Assembly: GCF_021261315.1 (NCBI RefSeq)
Contig: NZ_JAJSAX010000001.1
Location: 1,178,001 to 1,242,000 of the forward strand
Source: Epilithonimonas sp. JDS
Lineage (GTDB): Bacteria; Bacteroidota; Bacteroidia; Flavobacteriales; Weeksellaceae
DNA length: 64,000 nucleotides
Direction of reading: 5' to 3'
The first letter of the stretch is position 1; each line of letters begins with the position of its first letter. Of this stretch, positions 45,501-52,543 are shown in pieces. Made by a program: the position numbers and the translations under genes. A model generated the notes under the pieces. That model saw only the letters and a program-made list of their open reading frames with translations, ran no database searches and was not told the origin of the DNA.

Positions 45501-45912
45501 TCTTCAACACTTTTTCGGACAGCGCACCAACGTAAGCTACAATGACTTTTGGAGATTTTCCGGAATTTATTTTATTGATGACTTCCGTTCTCAAAACCAA
45601 ATTGGCGTTCTGCGTTTTCTCAACTTGATAAGGCTCCAAATGCGTTGCTGGAAAATAGAGTATGTTTTCTTTCCCGAGCAGATCTTCCATTTCTGAGTTC
45701 ACATAAAGCGCATCTTCCTTGTCATCGACAATGAAAAGAATATTCTTTTTGTGCGCCAGAAACAATTCTGCCGTGAAAATAGAAACCGCCGAACCAGCAC
45801 TTCCTTTCACAGAAATATGTTGATTGCTATCTAATTGTGAAAAAACCTCACTTCCAAACTCTTTCTTGAGCAAATCAGGAAGCAGATTTTCATTGATTTT
45901 TTTTAATTCCAT
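42562..45912 (-). CDS. mfd: Transcription-repair coupling factor
   Basis: Mfd removes RNA polymerase stalled at DNA lesions and recruits UvrA. The protein is 1116 aa. It has a UvrB-homology N-terminal part, the RNA-polymerase-interaction domain (near residue 470, VGDYIAHIDHGIGKFMGL), Walker A GDVGFGKTE near residue 585, motif II IDEEHKFGV, and LTLTATPIPRTLQFSL. The helicase C-terminal part includes ATTIIESGVDVPNANT and MRGRVGRSNRKAFCYL. A TRCF C-terminal domain closes it (LMLPDHYVSSTEERLSLYQ). Everything expected is present and unbroken. Confidence 0.98.
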   Translation of the reverse strand: MELKKINENLLPDLLKKEFGSEVFSQLDSNQHISVKGSAGSAVSIFTAELFLAHKKNILFIVDDKEDALYVNSEMEDLLGKENILYFPATHLEPYQVEKTQNANLVLRTEVINKINSGKSPKVIVAYVGALSEKVLKKEDFKAISHQIKVGDQLNFDFVDELLNHYQFNQTDFVSEPGEFSVRGGIVDVFSFSNEKPFRITFFGNEVESIKTFDIESQLSLDKITEFQLVSNMNFSVSGSKVSFFELLSNDSLIVSKNLFLGVKKVKDFYEKSFEKFETLSKEISHRKPEELFISENEFKNKLIKFKTIDFSSHKFELPKIKTLELNQTQQPSFHKNFELLIDDLQEKQILGFDTWISFSSEKQRERLQSIFEELGHQIPFKSFRSELHQGFVDLEHKLLVYTDHQIFDRYQRYKSKDTFAKSEQLTLKDLMSLKVGDYIAHIDHGIGKFMGLVKVNNDGKIQECFKLTYKNGDLLYVSIHSLHKISKYNGPDGKEIVLSKLGSPAWKSLKQKTKARVKQIAFDLIKLYAQRKTAKGFQYSPDSYLQNELEASFLYEDTPDQEKATFDVKRDMEDEGVMDRLICGDVGFGKTEIAIRAAFKAATDSKQVAILVPTTILAFQHYRSFKERLKDFPVNISYLNRFRTAKQKSETLAGLKDGKVDIVIGTHQLASEKVKFKNLGLLIIDEEHKFGVSVKDKLKTMKTNVDTLTLTATPIPRTLQFSLMAARDLSVIKTPPPNRQPVDTSIIGFSEEVIRDAVSYELQRDGQVYFINNRIENLKDIAGLIQRLVPDAKVVIGHGQMEGKQLEQNVLDFMNGKYDVLVATTIIESGVDVPNANTIFINDAHRFGMADVHQMRGRVGRSNRKAFCYLITPPFDMMTSDARKRLEAIEQFSDLGSGFQIAMKDLEIRGAGDLLGAEQSGFINEMGFETYQKMMQEALEELKDDEDFENLFENEEDRQKLFKSTKEVNIDTDLELMLPDHYVSSTEERLSLYQKLAEINNAIDLANFENELKDRFGELPDEAINLLKSVELKWLAAEIGFEKLVVKNKVFLGYFPANPQDKFYQSEKFKKIIAYLTQNPKEATLKEKNNQLMMRKDNVKNVDEVNLVLNRILNH

Positions 45913-45937
45913 TCTGAAATATGTGTAAACAGGAAAA

Positions 45938-45981
45938 CGATTCCGAGCTTGTTCCCGGAATCGTAATTCTGAACAAAGATA
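45938..45981 (-). promoter_or_regulatory. mfd leader: promoter box and stem-loop
   Basis: On the minus strand, TATCTTTG (45974-45981) matches TAnnTTTG about 60 bases before the mfd start. Between them ACGATTCCG and CGGAATCGT (45937-45945 and 45956-45964) can form a 9-base stem with a 10-base loop in the leader. Confidence 0.5.
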
Positions 45982-46035
45982 CTATTTTTAAGAAAATTTA
46001 GTTTTAATTTTACATTATAATAAACTTGTTCAAAC

Positions 46036-46413
46036 TTGAAATTTTCATTCAAAATACTAGCCATTCTCTCTCTGATGTCAATTCTTTTGACACAGTGCAA
46101 AGATGATGATGCCAATATCTTCCGGGCTTATGCGGAAGGAAGATTCACTTTTACGGATGGTAAATTCTTGGAAAACCCAATCCATCTTGTAGTTGACAAA
46201 AAAATCATTGCTGAAACCTTTCCCAAAGAAAGCGGGAGTTTTGTACTGGCCGGACCTTATGAAAAAGGCGCTTACAAACTGCAACTGAAAAATTTCAAAA
46301 TCAAATCTTTTTCTACAGAAACTCAGGGTTGCAAAATCTCTTCAGACTCGCTCAGCATAGAGATTCCGGACGGTGTGACTTATATTATCTTTAATGACAT
46401 CACTTTGAAATGA
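46036..46413 (+). CDS. Putative small lipoprotein
   Basis: This 125-aa protein starts with TTG at 46036; the only nearby in-frame ATG would leave no signal peptide. The signal MKFSFKILAILSLMSILLTQC ends at lipobox Cys21. The mature part is short, beta-rich and charged (KDDDANIFRAYAEGRFTF). It contains no further cysteine pair except one in TQGCKIS. It overlaps the next gene by 4 bases (ATGA), so the two are co-expressed. Function unknown; the partner is a predicted outer-membrane-like protein. Confidence 0.72.
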   Translation: MKFSFKILAILSLMSILLTQCKDDDANIFRAYAEGRFTFTDGKFLENPIHLVVDKKIIAETFPKESGSFVLAGPYEKGAYKLQLKNFKIKSFSTETQGCKISSDSLSIEIPDGVTYIIFNDITLK

Positions 46414-47024
46414 TAAAAAAATCGATTCTCTTTCTCATTGTAATGACTTCTATTTCTTTTTCGGCGCAGCGCAGAAAGCAAAGCTGGACAGAGCAGGTGA
46501 AGTTTTCCGTAGATCCGCACGTGAAAGTGATGACCGCTCTTGGTGATAATTTCCTGCACGATAATCTGGGTTATTTCTACGGTTTCGGAATCGGACTCAA
46601 TGCCAATCTTTACAAAAATTTTGGCTTGGGCGTAGAATACACGTACTTCCTTGCCAACGTGAAAAATCGGGATACTTATGGCTATCTTGGCTCACCTTCT
46701 ATGAATAATTTTGACTGGTATGTTTTCCATAAGGACAAGATCACTGAAGATTTTTTTGTAGAAGAAATCCTAGGTTACAGCACCTATCGGATGAAAAGTC
46801 CGTATCTGGATAATTCCGGAAAATTCAGCGAAGGAAACAGCGGAATCAATTTCGGAGGAAAAGCGATTTACGTTTTGGATAATGAAGGCGTGCAGCAAGT
46901 AGTCCTTGGCGCAAAGCTCAATTTCTACAATTCCAAAATCGGAAATCAAAATCCGGATATTGAAAAGTATTATTCCAAAGCAGCATTACTGAACATCAGC
47001 CTAGCTTACCGATTTAATTTTTAA
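46410..47024 (+). CDS. Predicted outer-membrane beta-barrel protein, unknown function
   Basis: This 204-aa protein has a signal peptide MIKKSILFLIVMTSISFSAQ. The mature part alternates aromatic and glycine residues in strand-like pieces: GYFYGFGIGLNANLYKNFG, LGVEYTYFLANVKN, INFGGKAIYVLDN, and ends with Phe (LAYRFNF), the usual C-terminal signature of an outer-membrane barrel. This supports a small (8- to 10-stranded) porin-like barrel. It is translationally coupled to a small lipoprotein. Ligand or role is unknown. Confidence 0.76.
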   Translation: MIKKSILFLIVMTSISFSAQRRKQSWTEQVKFSVDPHVKVMTALGDNFLHDNLGYFYGFGIGLNANLYKNFGLGVEYTYFLANVKNRDTYGYLGSPSMNNFDWYVFHKDKITEDFFVEEILGYSTYRMKSPYLDNSGKFSEGNSGINFGGKAIYVLDNEGVQQVVLGAKLNFYNSKIGNQNPDIEKYYSKAALLNISLAYRFNF

Positions 47025-47092
47025 GGAGATTTTAAGCTATTATAATTTCTGGTTAAAGTTTTATATTTCTCATTTTTAATCAATTATTACTA

Positions 47093-47100
47093 TAAATTTG
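47093..47100 (+). promoter_or_regulatory. Promoter -7 box (TAAATTTG)
   Basis: TAAATTTG matches TAnnTTTG, 21 bases before the ATG at 47122 of the repeat protein. A -33 TTG is not apparent. Confidence 0.55.
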
Positions 47101-47121
47101 TTCAACCAAAACATCACAGAC

Positions 47122-47385
47122 ATGAAAAATCTATTGACAACATTGCTGCTTACTTTTGGAGTAGGAATGGCAACAGCACAGGCAACACCAGCTGCAACTG
47201 TCGCAAAAAAAACAGTTCAGAAAACTGAGACACAGGCCAAAAAAGCCGACGCAAAAATTGATAAAACCGCTTCCGCAGCTACCGTAAAAATGAAAAAAGA
47301 CGGAACGCCGGACAAACGATACAAAGCCGCCAAAACCCTGAAAAAGGACGGAACGCCAGATAAGCGTTACAAGGTTAACAAGTAA
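47122..47385 (+). CDS. Small secreted Lys-rich protein with KKDGTPDKRYK repeats
   Basis: This protein is 87 aa from the ATG at 47122 (MKNLLTTLLLTFGVGMATAQ, a signal peptide cut after AQA or AQ). The first mature half is Ala/Lys/Thr-rich (KKTVQKTETQAKKADAK). The second half holds KKDGTPDKRYK twice, separated by six residues (AAKTL and flank). The K-x-D-G-T-P-D-x-R-Y-K motif recurs in small Flavobacteriia secreted proteins. It could be a basic periplasmic or surface-bound protein; function unknown. The frame beginning at 47098 uses a TTG inside the promoter region and is rejected. Confidence 0.82.
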   Translation: MKNLLTTLLLTFGVGMATAQATPAATVAKKTVQKTETQAKKADAKIDKTASAATVKMKKDGTPDKRYKAAKTLKKDGTPDKRYKVNK

Positions 47386-47442
47386 TTTATCTCAATCTTT
47401 GCAGAGAAGGATAATTTAATTTTTTATAACTTTTATTTTTTT

Positions 47443-47475
47443 AAGACTTTACAAAATTTGTAAAGTCTTTTTATT
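47443..47475 (+). terminator. Rho-independent terminator
   Basis: AAGACTTTACAAA pairs perfectly with TTTGTAAAGTCTT, with one base at the centre, then TTTATTTTTT. It follows the repeat-protein gene by about 57 bases. Confidence 0.8.
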
Positions 47476-47527
47476 TTTTGGTTCATGATTTGTAATCATA
47501 TTTGTATAAATCAGAAAACCCATTGTT

Positions 47528-47872
47528 ATGAATAATCCGAAACCAATGCTTACCCTTTCTCAGGTGATGGAAAAGCTAAGACAAAAAGGAATTACCAAAG
47601 AAATTCTAATGAATGAGGACAAAAAATTTGTGCTGCGGGATGAAGGCATTGTTTACAAACCGGAAGATCTGAAAATCATCCGTACTTACAGATTCGAAGG
47701 CGCAAGTGATCCTGCTGATAATGTAGCCCTGTACCTCTTGCAAGACATCTATGGTAACAAAGCAATGATCATCGATTCTTACGGCGCCAACAGCAATTAC
47801 AGCGGGCCGGAATTTGATGAGTTTCTGAAAAAAATAGAGGAAGACGAACAGAAGGAAGAATACGATTTTTAA
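47528..47872 (+). CDS. Conserved small protein of unknown function (often mis-named PRPP synthetase)
   Basis: This 114-aa protein has no signal peptide. LTLSQVMEKLRQKGITKEIL is followed by DLKIIRTYRFEGASDPADN and ALYLLQDIYGNKAMIIDSYGANS. This YRFEG-SDP-D and late Y/DAYG pattern marks a Bacteroidota family that I recall as sometimes labelled phosphoribosylpyrophosphate synthetase. It is far too short for that enzyme (about 310 aa) and lacks its PRPP-binding motif. A weak promoter-like box (CATATTTG) precedes it. It is probably cytoplasmic; no function is known to me. Confidence 0.82.
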   Translation: MNNPKPMLTLSQVMEKLRQKGITKEILMNEDKKFVLRDEGIVYKPEDLKIIRTYRFEGASDPADNVALYLLQDIYGNKAMIIDSYGANSNYSGPEFDEFLKKIEEDEQKEEYDF

Positions 47873-47885
47873 TCAATTTCTTCAT

Positions 47886-47932
47886 TAATCATAAAAACCT
47901 TGGCTTTGCAAGTCAAGGTTTTTTTATGATTA
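47886..47932. terminator. Bidirectional terminator
   Basis: TAATCATAAAAACCTTG at the left and CAAGGTTTTTTTATGATTA at the right form a long stem with small T bulges around an 11-base loop. It lies between the convergent stops at 47872 and 47930. Confidence 0.8.
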
Positions 47933-49939
47933 AATTTTGATAATGAGTAATGTTTTTTTCAAACCATCTTCAATACCTTTCCAGTAGAAATTGAAGAATG
48001 ATCGTTCCTTATTTCTTTCAACATAGATGTCCACAGATTCCGGAAATTTCTGAGAATCCTTCTTCACAAACAGATTGGCAACGCCAGAGAGGAATTTCTT
48101 TTTCTCCTTTGTCTCTTTATCAATCAGAGCCACCTTCAAATCTTTGTGCGTGATCTTGAATTTCCCATTCATAATATCATTGTTACCTTTGAAATTATAA
48201 TTGAGACTTGTAATCGTTCCAGTCGCTGTGATATTCATATAAGGTTTGATGAACGGATTGATGTCATTTGCCGGCAAATCATTGATGTAGCCACCGATTG
48301 TAAAGTTGTCTCGCAAGTCCGAAGTGTCAAAGTTCCAATTCACCTTCATTGGAGAAACGCCCATAAAATTGCAATTGATGACAATCGGAACCTTCGTATT
48401 GGCGCCTTTCTTTTTGTTTGAATTCAGGTTTTTGACATTCAAATTGAAATTTGTGAAAAATACTTTTCCAGGACCATTGTTGTCTGGCTTATCTTCCTCA
48501 TAAACCAATTTTGAATCTATAAGATTAAGATTATCAACAACCAAAGGAAATTTTATATTTCTAAGAACTTTGGAATAGAGTAACTTTTCTTTCGGATTGT
48601 CTTTTGGGATTTTGCTTCGGAAAATATTGGCGTCCACATTGTGAAGTTTCGCGGATTTCAAATGAAGGTCGAGTTCTTTTTCAAAAGTCCAATCCAAGCC
48701 AGAAAGTTGAATCCTGTTTGCTGAAATATTGAATTGGTCATCTTCCATCGGAATTGTTCTCACAAACTCGGCGCGCGACATTTTTGGAATCATTTTAAAA
48801 TTCACCAAATCAATCGATTGCGAAGACATATTGAATCTTGACAAACTGAGATTGTAATATTTACCGGAATCGTAGAAGAACGTGTTTCCTACAATTTTAT
48901 AATCTTTGAATTTGAAAGGCAACTTGTTCTTCGAAGTTTCATCGTCCATCAAAAATTCTTTTACATTCGCATCAAATTTTGCTAATGAAAGTGACTTTTC
49001 GCCGTTGGATTTCAGCATTGATAAGGTTCCATTTTTAATATCAATATTGGCAAAATTCAAATCGATGCCGTTTTTCTTTGTATTTTTTGGCTTAATGATT
49101 TTGGCATCACGATTTTGAATCACGAATTCCGGATTGATGAACTGCGCATTTTTCAGATTCAGTTTCGTCTTATCAAAAACCAAATCATTGAAGGAAATTT
49201 TCTTGCTTTTGATACTGAAAAGACTTTTTTGTTTTGTAAAACTTTTCTCCCAATCTTTAAAGTCCAAAATCGATTTCAGCTCAAAATCAGTGATTTCTAA
49301 TTGGCCATTATTTGTTTTAACATCACTAGAATTAATCGTATAAACATCACTTATTTTGGCGAAGAAATCTCTCGCGGTAATCTTGTAACTGTCGAGCGCA
49401 AACGGCAATTCGTTCGGATTATCATTCAAGCTAAGATTCTTGATTTCGAGACTGAGGTTTTTCGCAGAGAAAGCCCTTGAGTCATCCGGATTTATAACGT
49501 CGATGTTTCCTTTGGTGATGTCAATATTTCGGATGAGAAACGGCATTGGTTCTTTTACGGAATCTTTCGTTTTCTTTTGCGCCAATCTGATTTTGAGACG
49601 CGGATTCGTCAATCTAATGGAATTGGTATTGATTTTTTTATTTTTAATTAAATCAACAATACCCAATCTACTGACATTCAACCCATCAACAAAGCCATCA
49701 ATCGCCAGGACTTTTTTGTCATTCGGATTTTTGGATTTTATCAAAATATCGTCTGCCGAAATACTTCCGCTGAGAATTTCGACATTCAAAGTTTTGTAGG
49801 TAATGGCGTAAGGTGTTTTGTTTTTGATGTAATCCGGAAGCTGATACTTGAGCCAAAGCGTGAATCCGATGTTCACTATCAGGATGAGAAGCAAAATACT
49901 TCCCAGAACGATTCCGGTAACTTTTAAAGTTTTTTTCAT
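47930..49939 (-). CDS. AsmA-like inner-membrane/periplasmic protein
   Basis: This 669-aa protein has one N-terminal membrane helix (residues 7-30) followed by a long beta-rich periplasmic part. The YAITYKTLNVEILSGSISADDILI opening and NTNSIRLTNPRLKIRL match AsmA/DUF748-type proteins. The C-terminal region has ITATGTITSLNYNFKGNNDI, again typical. AsmA-family proteins are thought to bridge the envelope for lipid transfer. It stands alone on the minus strand, preceded by an intergenic palindromic repeat and a DUF2797 gene. The specific role is unknown. Confidence 0.8.
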   Translation of the reverse strand: MKKTLKVTGIVLGSILLLILIVNIGFTLWLKYQLPDYIKNKTPYAITYKTLNVEILSGSISADDILIKSKNPNDKKVLAIDGFVDGLNVSRLGIVDLIKNKKINTNSIRLTNPRLKIRLAQKKTKDSVKEPMPFLIRNIDITKGNIDVINPDDSRAFSAKNLSLEIKNLSLNDNPNELPFALDSYKITARDFFAKISDVYTINSSDVKTNNGQLEITDFELKSILDFKDWEKSFTKQKSLFSIKSKKISFNDLVFDKTKLNLKNAQFINPEFVIQNRDAKIIKPKNTKKNGIDLNFANIDIKNGTLSMLKSNGEKSLSLAKFDANVKEFLMDDETSKNKLPFKFKDYKIVGNTFFYDSGKYYNLSLSRFNMSSQSIDLVNFKMIPKMSRAEFVRTIPMEDDQFNISANRIQLSGLDWTFEKELDLHLKSAKLHNVDANIFRSKIPKDNPKEKLLYSKVLRNIKFPLVVDNLNLIDSKLVYEEDKPDNNGPGKVFFTNFNLNVKNLNSNKKKGANTKVPIVINCNFMGVSPMKVNWNFDTSDLRDNFTIGGYINDLPANDINPFIKPYMNITATGTITSLNYNFKGNNDIMNGKFKITHKDLKVALIDKETKEKKKFLSGVANLFVKKDSQKFPESVDIYVERNKERSFFNFYWKGIEDGLKKTLLIIKI

Positions 49940-50013
49940 CTAATTTTTTCTAACTAATTGATTACTAAAAACCGTTCCAACTTTAAATGCCTTTTTCTTT
50001 TAAGAATGTTCAA

Positions 50014-50141
50014 CCACAAAAGTCACAAAAGAAAATCTAAAAATAATATTCTCCACAAGTTCAAAAAAGCAAAAGCTTGAAAACAGTCTTCCTTTAACTT
50101 GTGATAAACTTAAAAAAATAAAGACTTTTGTGCCTTTTGTG
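50014..50141. repeat. 128-base imperfect palindromic repeat
   Basis: The outer arms CCACAAAAGTCACAAAAG (50014-50031) and CTTTTGTGCCTTTTGTG (50125-50141) are near-perfect reverse complements. Inner arms CACAAGTT (50054-50061) and AACTTGTG (50096-50103) pair as well. CACAAAAG-type repeats recur between genes in Chryseobacterium relatives, as I recall. Confidence 0.7.
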
Positions 50142-50152
50142 ATTTCAAATTT

Positions 50153-50944
50153 TTAAACCGTCAACTCCACCACATAACCTTCGTGACCGCGGACATTGAT
50201 GAAATCATCGCCTTCAAAAGCAAGATACTGCCCTTTGATGCCTTTCAAAACACCATTGAATTCAGGTTTTTTATCCAATGTGAAAACATTGATCTTCTCA
50301 GGTTTTTCGTAAGGAAAATCGAGTTTGATGATATTCTCCTCAATCACCGCAAATTTTTTGAAATCGTTGGGAAAATAGTCTGCGATCTTGTTTCGGAAAT
50401 CGATCAGATCTAAAGTATCCTCGTAATCATCCAGAAGCATTTTCTTAGGATTGGTTTTATCGGCCACGTGTTTTTTCAGTTCCACCTCTATCATTCCGGC
50501 TTCGTAACGGTTTTCCGTGATGGCAATCGGCAAGGCGAACGTTGCACCTTGATCGATCCATCTTGTCGGGATTTGCGCTTCTCTAGTCACGCCAACTTTC
50601 ACATCGCCTGTGTAAGCCAAATAAACGATATGCGGAACCAGCTGAATCTGTTTTTCAATCTCCAGATCTCTTTCGCCAACGCCAAGATGCGCCGTGGAAA
50701 GTTCCGGACGGATGATCGTGTCACTTGCGTATGGACTTTCGAAGAAGCATTTTTTGCAGAATCCCATTCGGTAGATCTTCTCGTCGCTCCCACAGTTCAC
50801 ACATTCGTAGCCAACGTGTTTGATGTGAAATTCTTTCCCAAAAAGCTGATTCATATTGATGAGATCGCCATTCAGGTTCAGGTAATATTGGATTGGTTTT
50901 CCGTTTTGAGAGATCATTTTCAGGATTTGTCCGGAGAATTGCAT
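50153..50944 (-). CDS. DUF2797 zinc-ribbon protein
   Basis: This 263-aa protein contains a four-Cys zinc ribbon (Cys48, Cys51, Cys63 and Cys66; CVNCG and CKKCF), then YASDTIIRPELSTAHLGVGERDLE, VYLAYTGDVKVGVTRE and PTRWIDQGATFALPIA. This is the complete DUF2797 layout; the later part resembles a GIY-YIG-like fold (the Y-L-A-Y-T-G-D-V-K-V-G run). No function is established for the family as far as I know; nucleic-acid binding is plausible. It is cytoplasmic, and its neighbours give no context. Confidence 0.88.
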   Translation of the reverse strand: MQFSGQILKMISQNGKPIQYYLNLNGDLINMNQLFGKEFHIKHVGYECVNCGSDEKIYRMGFCKKCFFESPYASDTIIRPELSTAHLGVGERDLEIEKQIQLVPHIVYLAYTGDVKVGVTREAQIPTRWIDQGATFALPIAITENRYEAGMIEVELKKHVADKTNPKKMLLDDYEDTLDLIDFRNKIADYFPNDFKKFAVIEENIIKLDFPYEKPEKINVFTLDKKPEFNGVLKGIKGQYLAFEGDDFINVRGHEGYVVELTV

Positions 50945-51069
50945 TTTGTCGTGGATTTGAAATTGGGATTAAAAGTAAACATTATTAATTAAATTTAAGA
51001 TATGATCTTAATATGAAAAGAATCGTTCAGTTTTTGTTTAATTCTTATCTTCGCAAGACAATTGATGTT

Positions 51070-52098
51070 ATGAATTATCTTATCACTGGCGGAAGTGGCT
51101 TTATCGGTTCTCATTTGGTAGAACAACTTTTGAAAAATGGACATTCTGTCATTAATATTGACAACTTCGATGGTTTTTATGATTATAAAATTAAAATTAA
51201 AAATACGCTCGAATCTTTAGGTTCAAAGTCAGAATTTAATTTTACAGATAAGGAAACCGATATTCACAAATTATCAATTGAAACAAAATCAGATTATTAT
51301 CAATTTTATTTTCAAGATATTCGGGATAAGAAAGGCTTGGAAGAGATTTTCCGTAATCATAAGGTTGACTTAGTCATTCATTTAGCCGCGTTGGCTGGCG
51401 TTCGACCGTCTATTGAAAGGCCTTTGGAATATCAGGAAGTGAATATCCGTGGCACTCAGAATCTTTACGAACTTTGTAAAGAATTTGGAGTTAAAAAAAT
51501 CGTTTGCGCTTCATCGTCAAGCGTTTATGGAAATAATGAGAAGATCCCTTTTGCTGAAACTGATAATGTGGACAATCCTATTTCGCCTTACGCAGCGACA
51601 AAAAAATGCGGAGAAATTATCGGTCACGTTTATCATAGTCTTTATCACATCGATATGATTCAGCTAAGATTTTTTACCGTTTACGGACCGAGACAAAGAC
51701 CGGATCTGGCGATTCACAAATTCACGAAACTGATTTCCGAAAATAAAGAAATCCCTTTCTACGGTGATGGTTCCACAGCTAGAGATTACACTTTTGTTGA
51801 TGATATTATTGATGGCGTTTTGAAGTCAATAAAATATCTGGAGACCAATGAAAAAGTTTATGAAATCATCAATCTTGGAGAAAGTGAAGTGGTGACACTT
51901 AATAAAATGCTGTCAGTTTTAGAAACTACCATGGACAAAAAAGCCATCAAAAAAATGCTGCCAATGCAGGCCGGCGATGTCCAGAAGACCAACGCTGACA
52001 TTACAAAAGCAAAGACTTTGATAGGGTTTGCGCCAAGCACAAACTTCCAAAATGGCATAAAAAAATTTGTGGAATGGTTTTTGGGAAATCCGCAGTAA
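51070..52098 (+). CDS. UDP-glucuronate 4-epimerase-like SDR
   Basis: This protein is 342 aa from the ATG at 51070 (MNYLITGGSGFIGSHL); the upstream ATG at 51013 adds 19 residues of no homology and is not preferred. The NAD loop TGGSGFIGS is at residues 6-14; the catalytic serines lie in ASSSSVYGN, and SPYAATKKCGE is the YxxxK site. RFFTVYGPRQRPDLAIHKF is characteristic of UDP-glucuronate 4-epimerases (CapI/GAE). It would make UDP-galacturonate for cell-surface glycans. It lies 16 kb away from the polysaccharide locus with a weak promoter-like TATCTTCG upstream. Confidence 0.87.
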   Translation: MNYLITGGSGFIGSHLVEQLLKNGHSVINIDNFDGFYDYKIKIKNTLESLGSKSEFNFTDKETDIHKLSIETKSDYYQFYFQDIRDKKGLEEIFRNHKVDLVIHLAALAGVRPSIERPLEYQEVNIRGTQNLYELCKEFGVKKIVCASSSSVYGNNEKIPFAETDNVDNPISPYAATKKCGEIIGHVYHSLYHIDMIQLRFFTVYGPRQRPDLAIHKFTKLISENKEIPFYGDGSTARDYTFVDDIIDGVLKSIKYLETNEKVYEIINLGESEVVTLNKMLSVLETTMDKKAIKKMLPMQAGDVQKTNADITKAKTLIGFAPSTNFQNGIKKFVEWFLGNPQ

Positions 52099-52196
52099 TA
52101 CGCTACGATCACAACCCAAATTAAATATTAAATAAAATAATTTTTAAATATTGTTGAAAATCAGTAGAAAAGTGTATAAAGTATCACCTAATTTTT

Positions 52197-52204
52197 TACT
52201 TTTG
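52197..52204 (+). promoter_or_regulatory. Promoter -7 box (TACTTTTG)
   Basis: TACTTTTG matches TAnnTTTG, 15 bases before the DUF2795 start at 52220. No -33 TTG at the usual distance. Confidence 0.55.
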
Positions 52205-52219
52205 CAAAAAATTTAAATT

Positions 52220-52441
52220 ATGTATTGGACATTAGAATTAGCATCTTACCTTAGCGATGCACCTTGGCCGATGACCAAGGCAGAATTAATCGATTACGCA
52301 ATCAGAACCGGAGCACCGATGGAAGTTGTAGAAAACCTGCAGGCTATCGAGGACGAAGGAGAGATCTATGACGCGATTGACGAAATCTGGAGCGACTATC
52401 CTACAGACGAGGATTACCTCTGGAACGAAGACGAATATTAA
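52220..52441 (+). CDS. DUF2795 domain protein
   Basis: This 73-aa acidic cytoplasmic protein reads MYWTLELASYLSDAPWPMTK then ELIDYAIRTGAPMEVVENLQ and IDEIWSDYPTDEDYL. The W-P-A/M-T-K-x-E-L and A-x-x-x-G-A-P/x-x-x-V-x-x-L-Q pattern is that of DUF2795, a small helical family common in Bacteroidota. Function unknown. It is 103 bases upstream of secA with a repeat between, so a shared transcript is possible but not shown. The acidic tail (DEDYLWNEDEY) is notable. Confidence 0.88.
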   Translation: MYWTLELASYLSDAPWPMTKAELIDYAIRTGAPMEVVENLQAIEDEGEIYDAIDEIWSDYPTDEDYLWNEDEY

Positions 52442-52458
52442 GACAGCATTTGGCTCCT

Positions 52459-52481
52459 GGCTTTTTGCCAATTGCCAATTG
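52459..52481. repeat. Intergenic repeat related to the SulP flanks
   Basis: GGCTTTTTGCCAATTGCC and a second CAATTG unit follow it, and CAGCCAAAAGCTGACTGC appears just before secA (52506-52523). The GGCTTTTTGC and CAATTG words are shared with the inverted repeats at 37269 and 38927. Confidence 0.55.
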
Positions 52482-52543
52482 TTCCTTTTAAATAAAATAA
52501 CGCAATCAGCCAAAAGCTGACTGCAAACCGCAAATAGCAAATT

